A stretch of DNA of 11,651 nt, from NCBI GenBank assembly GCA_026786155.1, contig JAJAYR010000003.1, forward strand, positions 1 through 11,651. Direction: 5' to 3'. The notes beneath the pieces are model-generated. The model had not been told where the DNA came from. It worked only from the letters and a program-made list of their open reading frames with translations, and searched no databases. Numbering within the stretch: position 1 is the stretch's first letter; each line of letters opens with the position of its first letter. Origin of the DNA: Pyrinomonadaceae bacterium. Lineage in GTDB: Bacteria > Acidobacteriota > Blastocatellia > Pyrinomonadales > Pyrinomonadaceae. The translations under genes were made by a program, and so were the position numbers. This document shows positions 6,518 through 11,651 of this stretch, one piece after another.

Positions 6518-7414
6518 TCAACCTGCCGTCGCTTCGATTTTTTCGATGTCGCGCTGCCGTTTGCTGTAAATAACGCTCAAAACCACGCCGCCGACGACTA
6601 ACAACATTCCCGCTAAAACTGTCAAAGTCTGCGTTTCGCCAAAGACGAGCCAGCCAATTGATAAGCCGTAAATTAAACCCGTGTAATTGACGATTGCCAC
6701 GCTCGCGGCTTTTTCTTTTTGCAGCGCGTTAGTCAAAAAAATCTGTCCGAACTGTGAGAAAACGCCAATTAAAAGCAGATAAAACCAATCCCAACCGAAC
6801 GGCGTTTGCCAGTTAAAAATCGTGAACGTAATTCCGACAATTAAACCGACGAATTGAAAATGAAAAACCACCGTCAAAGGATGTTCGCGCCCGCGCAGAT
6901 TTCTGACCAGATTGTAAGCGACACCGGAACAAAACGCCGACACGATGCCGAGCGCGAGATAAAAAAGCGAGATTCGCGTGTCAAACTGTTCGATAAACAA
7001 AACACCCGCCAAAGCCAGCGAATAAAACAGCCATTGCAGATTTTTAACCGTTTCCTTCAATACAAAAATAGCGATAATCGTCGTGAAAATCGGCGACAGA
7101 TATTGAATCGTCATCGCCGAAGCCAGCGGAATATGCTGCACGGTGAGAAAGAAAAAATAAAGCGCGGTCGTCCCGAAAAGCCCGCGCAGCAGCAGCAGTT
7201 TCCGGTTCGAGCCTTTCCAATCAGCATTCGCTTTTTTTAACCCGACGTAACAGAAAAGCACGCCGAACGCACAGCGAAAAAACACGATTTCCATCGTCGG
7301 CAGATGCGCGACCTGTTTGACGAAAACATTGGCGAGCGCGAAACAAACGGTCGAAATGAACATCGAACGAACGCCTTCGCTTAAAAATTTTGAGTCAGTT
7401 TGAATCGCTTCCAA
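6518..7414 (-). CDS. EamA/DMT-family transporter
   Basis: The 298-residue protein is an inner-membrane permease of the drug/metabolite transporter superfamily, with ten hydrophobic segments arranged as two EamA repeats (about residues 18-142 and 150-282). The diagnostic stretch LRGLFGTTALYFFF (76-89), followed by IPLASAMTIQYLSPIFT, is the classic end of helix 3 and helix 4 in this family. Such proteins export or import small metabolites, often amino acids or nucleosides; the substrate cannot be inferred here. The longest frame starts at TTG (7414) with only a weak GGCGGA upstream. An ATG at codon 18 (7363), preceded by GAAGG, is a realistic alternative and would begin just before helix 1. It is divergent from the glycosyltransferase gene at 7568 and has no partner gene on its strand. 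Confidence 0.92.
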   Translation of the reverse strand: MEAIQTDSKFLSEGVRSMFISTVCFALANVFVKQVAHLPTMEIVFFRCAFGVLFCYVGLKKANADWKGSNRKLLLLRGLFGTTALYFFFLTVQHIPLASAMTIQYLSPIFTTIIAIFVLKETVKNLQWLFYSLALAGVLFIEQFDTRISLFYLALGIVSAFCSGVAYNLVRNLRGREHPLTVVFHFQFVGLIVGITFTIFNWQTPFGWDWFYLLLIGVFSQFGQIFLTNALQKEKAASVAIVNYTGLIYGLSIGWLVFGETQTLTVLAGMLLVVGGVVLSVIYSKRQRDIEKIEATAG

Positions 7415-7452
7415 AACGTCCGCCGAAATTTTCCAAAATCGAAATTAAAGGA

Positions 7453-7460
7453 TACTATAA
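7453..7460 (+). promoter_or_regulatory. possible -10 region for the plus-strand run
   Basis: TACTATAA contains a TATAA core in the short divergent gap, upstream of repeat copy 3. No convincing -35 was found at the correct distance (only TTTCCA at 7430-7435). Its reverse reads TTATAGTA and could equally serve the EamA gene. Confidence 0.25.
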
Positions 7461-7478
7461 ACTCGGCGGATTTCCCCC

Positions 7479-7561
7479 GTTCAGAGTCCAAACGCGGAAC
7501 GCCCTTTGCCGACCGCCCCGCTTCGCTGGCGGTCGAACACGCTGAAGCGTAAACTCTAAAC
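7479..7561. repeat. dispersed hairpin repeat, copy 3
   Basis: The left arm GTTCAGAGTCCAAACGC pairs imperfectly with the right arm GCGTAAACTCTAAAC. Inside, GACCGCC (7511-7517) pairs with GGCGGTC (7528-7534) and ACGCT-GA-AGCGT (7539-7550) forms a smaller hairpin. The first 31 bases match copy 2 at 30 positions. The element ends 6 bp before the ATG of the glycosyltransferase gene. Confidence 0.7.
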
Positions 7562-7567
7562 AAGTTT

Positions 7568-8695
7568 ATGTTTAAAAAAATCTTAGTTTTATCGGCGGCG
7601 GTCGGCGCGGGACATCTGCGGGCGGCGGAGGCGATTGAGAAGGAATTTAAACGGCAGAATCCATCGGCGGAAGTCGTCAACATTGACGTTTTGAATTACA
7701 CCAACCCGCTTTTTCGACGGCTTTACGGCAGAGCGTATCTCGATATGGTCAACAAAATGCCGGAAGTTTTAGGCTGGATGTATGATTCGCTCGACAAACC
7801 CTGGCAGAACGAACGGCGCAGATTGGCTTTAGACCGTCTAAACGCCGGACTGCTGATAAAATTTCTCAAGCAATATCAGCCCGACATCGCCGTCTGCACC
7901 CATTTTCTGCCCGCCGAAATTATTTCGTGGCTGACGGCGAAAGGCAAAGTCAATTTCCCGCAGGCGATTATCGTAACCGATTTCGACGTTCACGCGCTGT
8001 GGCTCTGTCATCATTTCGAGCGGTATTTCGTCGCGCTCGACGAAACGAAAATTCATCTCGAAAAACTCGGCATTCCCGCCGATAAAATCACCGTTTCGGG
8101 AATTCCGATTGACCCGATTTTCGCCGAATCGAAAGACAAATCAGCGATGCGCGAAAAATACGATTTGGACAAAGACAAACTGACAATTCTCGTTTCGGCG
8201 GGCGGTTTCGGAGTCGGCAACATCGAGCATCTTTTGATTGCCTTGAGCGAACTGAACACGCCCGCGCAGATTCTGGCGATTTGCGGGCGCAATGAAGAAT
8301 TGAAAGCGAAACTCGAAACGCTTGCCGTCGAAAAATTAAATAACGAGCGCGTGATTTTCAAGTTAATCGGCTTCACCCAAGAAATGGACGAATTGATGTC
8401 GGCGGCGGATTTAATCGTCGGCAAACCAGGCGGTTTGACAACCTCCGAAGCGATGGCAAAAGGCTTGGTTTTCGTCGTCGTCAATCCGATTCCCGGTCAG
8501 GAAGAACGCAATTCCGACCATCTGCTGGAAAAAGGCTGCGCGATAAGATGCAATAATCTGCCGGTTTTGGCTTATAAAATTGACGAATTAGTGAAAGACG
8601 AAAAGCGTTTCGCGGCGATGAAGACGAATGTCGCCGACTTTGCGCGTCCGAATGCGGCGCGTGAAATCGTCTCTAAATTAACCGATAGTTTTTAA
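7568..8695 (+). CDS. MGDG-synthase-like glycosyltransferase (GT28)
   Basis: The 375-residue protein belongs to the GT28/MurG-like group that includes plant MGDG synthase and bacterial UgtP, which transfer galactose or glucose from a UDP-sugar to diacylglycerol at the inner membrane face. The N-terminal acceptor domain begins ILVLSAAVGAGHLRAAEAI (5-23), whose GAGH loop is diagnostic. THFLPAEI (111-118) and IVTDFDVHALW (135-145) follow. The interdomain SGIPIDPIF (177-185) leads into the sugar-nucleotide domain, with LVSAGGFG (208-215), ICGRNEELK (238-246) and the donor-binding KPGGLTTSEA (286-295) and NPIPGQEERN (306-315). The ATG is fixed by the family N-terminus, although no Shine-Dalgarno is visible between it and repeat copy 3. 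The acceptor lipid and sugar are not shown. It is the first gene of a plus-strand run; 97 bp separate it from the ATP-grasp ATG. Confidence 0.92.
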   Translation: MFKKILVLSAAVGAGHLRAAEAIEKEFKRQNPSAEVVNIDVLNYTNPLFRRLYGRAYLDMVNKMPEVLGWMYDSLDKPWQNERRRLALDRLNAGLLIKFLKQYQPDIAVCTHFLPAEIISWLTAKGKVNFPQAIIVTDFDVHALWLCHHFERYFVALDETKIHLEKLGIPADKITVSGIPIDPIFAESKDKSAMREKYDLDKDKLTILVSAGGFGVGNIEHLLIALSELNTPAQILAICGRNEELKAKLETLAVEKLNNERVIFKLIGFTQEMDELMSAADLIVGKPGGLTTSEAMAKGLVFVVVNPIPGQEERNSDHLLEKGCAIRCNNLPVLAYKIDELVKDEKRFAAMKTNVADFARPNAAREIVSKLTDSF

Positions 8696-8720
8696 AAGCG
8701 AAATCGCGCCCGCCAATCGT

Positions 8721-8757
8721 CCGGGAAATTCCGCGTTTCACCCGGCAAAATCTTTTG
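8721..8757 (+). terminator. weak candidate terminator after the GT28 gene
   Basis: CCGGGAAA (8721-8728) can pair, with a 2-nt bulge, with TTTCACCCGG (8736-8745), and CAAAATCTTTTG follows. The stem is imperfect and the T tract short. If it works, the ATP-grasp/LLM pair would be a separate transcription unit from the glycosyltransferase. Confidence 0.3.
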
Positions 8758-8792
8758 TGCTAAAGTTTTCGGGAGACGAAAATTTTGAATAT

Positions 8793-9803
8793 ATGATTAA
8801 AAAAAACGAGAAGCCGATTGCCGTTTATTACGAACATCCCGAATGGTTTCGAGCGTTGTTTGCCGAATTGGATAAACGCGGCATCGCCTACGAAAAGATT
8901 GACGCGGCAAGCGATTTTTACAATCCGAACGAAGATTTAAACGATAAATACACGCTCGTTTTCAATCGAATGAGCGCGTCGGCGTATCTGCGCGGACACG
9001 GCGGCGCGATTTTCTACACGAGCGGATTTCTGGCGAGTTTAGAACAAAATAAAGTGCGCGTCATCAACGGTTACGACGCTTTTCAAATCGAGATTTCCAA
9101 AGCTCTGCAAACTACTTTGTTCGGTTCGCTCGGAATAAAATATCCGCGAACGCGCATCATCAATTCGGCGCAGAAAGCAATCGAAGCCGCGAGCGGTTTG
9201 CGGTTTCCCGTGATCGTCAAACCGAACATCGGCGGGCGCGGCGCGGGAATCGTGAAATTCGACACGCCCGCAGAATTGCAGACGGCGGTTGACGAAAATT
9301 TGTTTGATTTGGGAATTGACCAGACCGCGCTCGTGCAGGAATTTGTGCCGAAACGCGGCGGTTCGATTCAGCGCGTCGAGACTTTGGGCGGCAAGTTTTT
9401 ATACGCTCTGCAAATTTATCCGAACGGTGAAAACTTTAATTTGTGTCAAGCCGAAGTTTGTTTGACCGATGAGCAGCCGGGCAATAATAGTGCGGAAATT
9501 TGTCTGACCGACGCGCCCGCCGGAAATCTGCGCGTCGAAAATTTTCAGCCGCCAACGGAAATCATCGAAACGGTGGAAAAAATCGTCGCGGCAGCGAAAA
9601 TTGATGTCGGCGGAATCGAATATTTGATTGACGATAAAACGGGCGACGCGCTGTTTTACGACATCAACGCGCTTTCCAATTTTGTCGTCAATGGCGAAGA
9701 ACTCGTCGGCTTTGACCCGCACGAAAAATTAGTTGACTTTCTAGAACAGGAGATTGAACGATGCGCTACGGATATTGGATGCCGGTCTTCGGCGGTTGGC
9801 TGA
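8793..9803 (+). CDS. RimK-like ATP-grasp ligase family protein
   Basis: The protein is an ATP-grasp enzyme, a fold that activates a carboxylate as acylphosphate and joins it to an amine or other nucleophile. From the ATG at 8793 it has 336 residues. The N-terminal domain starts PIAVYYEHPEWFRALFAEL. The ATP-binding lysine sits in VIVKPNIGGRGAGIVKF (140-156), the hinge is VQEFVPK (181-187), and the metal ligands lie in FYDINALSNF (288-297). The substrate is unknown; glutamate-ligase annotations of this family are by homology only. A GTG 36 nt upstream (8757) is in frame, but the ATG leaves a normal N-terminus. Residues 220-231 and 234-245 are an imperfect internal duplication. The last 43 nt overlap the next gene, so the final residues (about 323-336) are probably a non-conserved tail. 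Confidence 0.87.
   Translation: MIKKNEKPIAVYYEHPEWFRALFAELDKRGIAYEKIDAASDFYNPNEDLNDKYTLVFNRMSASAYLRGHGGAIFYTSGFLASLEQNKVRVINGYDAFQIEISKALQTTLFGSLGIKYPRTRIINSAQKAIEAASGLRFPVIVKPNIGGRGAGIVKFDTPAELQTAVDENLFDLGIDQTALVQEFVPKRGGSIQRVETLGGKFLYALQIYPNGENFNLCQAEVCLTDEQPGNNSAEICLTDAPAGNLRVENFQPPTEIIETVEKIVAAAKIDVGGIEYLIDDKTGDALFYDINALSNFVVNGEELVGFDPHEKLVDFLEQEIERCATDIGCRSSAVG
9748..9752 (+). promoter_or_regulatory. Shine-Dalgarno inside the ATP-grasp gene
   Basis: AGGAG lies 8 nt before the ATG at 9761, within the coding sequence of the upstream gene. It fixes the LLM start and implies translational coupling of the two genes. Confidence 0.8.
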
Positions 9804-10777
9804 GAAACGTCGAAGACGAGCAGATGGAAGCGAGTTGGGAATATACGAAAAAACTCGCCCAACGGTCGGAAGAAATCGGTTTTGATTTATCGCTCGTCGC
9901 CGAATTGAATTTAAACGACATCAAAGGCGTTGACGCGCCTTCGCTCGATGCGTGGTCAACGGCGGCGGCTTTAACGGCGGTTACGAACACGCTCGAATTG
10001 ATGGTCGCCGTGCGCCCGACGTTTCATAATCCGGCATTATTAGCCAAACAAGCCGCCAACATTGACCGCATCGGCGGCGGCAATCGGCTTTCATTAAACG
10101 TCGTCTCGTCGTGGTGGTCGGGCGAGGCGAAAAAATACGGTGTGCAGTTTGACGAACACGACGACCGCTACGCTCGCACGGCGGAATGGCTCGAAATCGT
10201 AGATAAGTTATGGCGTGAAGACCATTTCGATTACGAAGGCAGTTATTACAAACTCGAAGATGCCGTGATGCAGCCGAAGCCGATAAAAAAACCGATTATC
10301 TACGCGGGCGGCGAATCGGACAAAGCCAAAGACACCATCGCCCGACTTTGCGATGCGTATGTAATGCACGGCGACGAACCCGCCAAAGTCAAACTGAAAG
10401 TTGACGATATGGAAACGCGCCGCGAAAAACTAAACTTGCCGCCGATGATTTACGGCGTTGCCGGTTACGCGATTGTCCGCGACACCGACGCGGAAGTGAA
10501 AAAGGAATTGACCCGCATCACCGATGTCCAACAGTCTGCGGCGGGTTACGGCAATTATCAGGATTGGCTGGCGAACACGAAACTCGAACAGCAGGTTTCT
10601 CTCGAAGATTATTCGGTTTCCAATCGCGGCTTGCGTTCGGGTTTAATCGGAACGCCCGACCAAATCGCGGAACGAGTCGCCGAATTTGAAGCCGTCGGCA
10701 TTAATCTGCTGCTCTTGCAATGCAGTCCTCAGTTGGAGGAAATGGAGCGATTTTCTGAAGCCGTGATTAACCGATGA
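9761..10777 (+). CDS. LLM-class FMNH2-dependent monooxygenase, SfnG/SsuD-like
   Basis: The 338-residue protein is a luciferase-like (beta/alpha)8-barrel flavin monooxygenase of normal length. It resembles SsuD (alkanesulfonate) and especially SfnG (dimethyl sulfone) monooxygenases, which use reduced FMN from a partner reductase. Evidence includes the N-terminus MRYGYWMPVFGGW, ELMVAVRPTFHNPALLAKQA (79-98) and IDRIGGGNRLSLNVVSSWW (101-119). The family block FDEHDDRYARTAEWLEIVDK (130-149) follows, then QPKPIKKPIIYAGGES (171-186) and LIGTPDQIAERVAEFEAVG (295-313) near the C-terminus. The true substrate is not evident, and no flavin reductase or sulfur-starvation gene is in the window. It overlaps the ATP-grasp gene by 43 nt with an internal AGGAG, so the two are almost certainly co-translated. 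Downstream, only a weak 6-bp hairpin (10778-10798) is seen. Confidence 0.92.
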   Translation: MRYGYWMPVFGGWLRNVEDEQMEASWEYTKKLAQRSEEIGFDLSLVAELNLNDIKGVDAPSLDAWSTAAALTAVTNTLELMVAVRPTFHNPALLAKQAANIDRIGGGNRLSLNVVSSWWSGEAKKYGVQFDEHDDRYARTAEWLEIVDKLWREDHFDYEGSYYKLEDAVMQPKPIKKPIIYAGGESDKAKDTIARLCDAYVMHGDEPAKVKLKVDDMETRREKLNLPPMIYGVAGYAIVRDTDAEVKKELTRITDVQQSAAGYGNYQDWLANTKLEQQVSLEDYSVSNRGLRSGLIGTPDQIAERVAEFEAVGINLLLLQCSPQLEEMERFSEAVINR

Positions 10778-10798
10778 ACGAATTGCCAAAACATTCGT
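10778..10798 (+). terminator. weak hairpin after the LLM gene
   Basis: ACGAAT (10778-10783) pairs with ATTCGT (10793-10798) around a 9-nt loop, directly after the stop codon. No proper T run follows, so termination here is doubtful. Confidence 0.2.
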
Positions 10799-10946
10799 CA
10801 AAGTCTTTTAAAATAAATTTTTCTCCAGAATTATTCTACGCCAATCACTTTTTCCTTTCGATGATGAATCTCCTGCAAACTTCGGACGCTCACCTTTGCC
10901 TGTGATTTTTTCGTCGCAATCGCTTTGATTAACGCTTCCGCATCGG

Positions 10947-11375
10947 TTATTTTTTATCGCGTTGCTTTAATCCGTCGGCGGAAACCATCCCGCGCTCACC
11001 CAAACTTTTCTTGCTTTGACCGCTTGCTCGTAATTCAGACGCAGCGCGTCCGCACGGAGTTTTGCCGCTTATTTTGGTTTGGTCGTTTGTAAATTCAAAA
11101 TGTTCGTTCCAGTTTTGAGTTCGGAGATTGAAAAGCAAAATTTCGGTGTTTGTCAGCGAATCAACGGCTTGAGTTTTGGCGTGTTTGAATCCGTTGCAAT
11201 TTCGGCAGGTAAGCCATAAATTTACTTCGTCGTTCGTGCCGCCGTCGGCGATTGGTCGAAGATGTTCGATTTCCAAATCCATCGAAACGATTTCCTGCGG
11301 AAGCAAACAATAACCGCCGCGATTTTTCGCCTCGCGCCGGATTTTATCTTTTGTTTCGCGGGAAATCGCGCTCAT
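10947..11375 (-). pseudogene. HNH endonuclease, frameshifted near the C-terminus
   Basis: The 142-codon frame encodes a small HNH nuclease, a beta-beta-alpha metal-finger enzyme that cuts DNA. The core motif is EIEHLRPIADGG (35-46), then VNLWLTCRNCNGFKHAKT (51-68), LFNLRTQNWNEHFEF (81-95) and GKTPCGRA (104-111). After residue 111 this frame reads unrelated sequence, while another minus-strand frame at 11050-10967 gives DALRLNYEQAVKARKVWVSA followed by GWFPPTD and a stop, the ending expected for the family. The reading frame therefore breaks around 11050-11055; aligned to the usual TPxGRATV-ALRLN pattern, about 14 nt seem to be missing. The usual first zinc cysteine (CEYC) is also changed: the sequence reads GGYC at 20-23. 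It overlaps the upstream small gene as ATGA. It is probably inactive. Confidence 0.82.
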
Positions 11376-11651
11376 TTCAAATCGTCCGGCGAATTTATGA
11401 CTCCGCGTTTGACAGCTTCGACTATTCCGTGTGCCTTGCGAAGATTGGCGTTGTTATAGATTTCCAAATAAATTTCCTGTTCGTTTTCCTCGACCTTGCT
11501 GATCGTTCCGCATTGAACTTTTTCCGCCAATTCACTCATTCGCCCCGACTGTTCCTTCGGAAGTTTCAGTTTTGCCAAAGCCAAAACGTCTTCATCCGAC
11601 CACGCGGCAACTTTTTCCGCATAATCGGTATCATCAGCCGAAAAATCATCC
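11372..11651 (-). CDS. small HNH-associated protein, partial
   Basis: The frame is open to the right edge of the window, so the start lies outside; at least 92 codons are visible. The sequence contains AAWSDEDVLALAKLKLPKEQ, then SGRMSELAEKVQCGTISKVE, EIYLEIYNNANLRKAHGI and VEAVKRGVI. It is a short, helical, charged protein with no membrane segment. It resembles a widespread small family (WSDEEVLALA...LRKA..L.EAV.RG pattern) often encoded directly before an HNH nuclease, as recalled without a search. Its TGA overlaps the HNH ATG (ATGA), so the pair is translationally coupled. A partner or antitoxin-like role is a guess; no activity is known to me. An internal TTG at 11584 could be mistaken for the start, but the family pattern continues upstream of it. 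Confidence 0.78.
   Translation of the reverse strand, partial: DDFSADDTDYAEKVAAWSDEDVLALAKLKLPKEQSGRMSELAEKVQCGTISKVEENEQEIYLEIYNNANLRKAHGIVEAVKRGVINSPDDLK

Noticed and set aside
8757..8792. GTG at 8757 as start of the ATP-grasp gene
   Set aside because: It adds 12 residues that look unlike the family N-terminus, and it overlaps the end of the possible terminator hairpin; the ATG at 8793 is preferred, though its Shine-Dalgarno is weak.
10834..10953. Open minus-strand frame of 40 codons after the HNH gene (ends KEKVIGVE)
   Set aside because: It has no ATG or Shine-Dalgarno, begins just after an in-frame TAA and overlaps the frameshifted HNH end. It may be a gene remnant, but nothing identifies it.

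Overview
The window reads as bacterial chromosome with moderate GC genes (roughly 45-50%) and AT-rich gaps. It holds short house-keeping genes on alternating strands, separated by hairpin-forming repeats and short tandem repeats with a 7-bp period. That intergenic style, together with the ATP-grasp and LLM genes, is compatible with an Acidobacteriota of the Blastocatellia type. This is an inference; no rRNA or other phylogenetic marker lies in the window.

Layout, left to right. A heptamer tandem repeat (1-77) is followed by an unrecognised 451-residue helical protein (-). Next come a 148-bp palindromic, MITE-like element and a YqeY/GatB-tail protein (-). A 2.2-2.4 kb gap carries copy 1 of a dispersed hairpin repeat and leads into a 599-residue polytopic membrane protein resembling the GT-C glycosyltransferase fold (+). 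A shared bidirectional terminator separates it from an unrecognised 83-residue protein (-) with a perfect Shine-Dalgarno and a long AT-rich leader. Then follow, all on the minus strand, an HU-type nucleoid protein with a strong terminator, tRNA-Pro(TGG), and the XTP/dITP house-cleaning pyrophosphatase RdgB. A 458-bp gap with repeats (copy 2) precedes an EamA/DMT transporter (-). Copy 3 of the repeat sits directly against the start of a plus-strand run: an MGDG-synthase-like GT28 glycosyltransferase, a RimK-like ATP-grasp protein and an SfnG/SsuD-like flavin monooxygenase. The right end holds a minus-strand pair, a small protein running off the window and an HNH endonuclease gene broken by a frameshift.

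Functional picture. RdgB, tRNA-Pro, HU and YqeY are core functions: nucleotide-pool sanitation, translation and nucleoid structure. The part most likely to form an unexplored system is the ATP-grasp/LLM pair. The two genes overlap by 43 nt and the second has its own Shine-Dalgarno inside the first. They could form a ligase-plus-oxygenase module acting on one unknown substrate. The HNH pair looks like a common small two-gene cassette that is decaying here. The dispersed repeats look mobile and lie close to two start codons. I see no CRISPR array, complete insertion sequence, prophage or recognised defence system.
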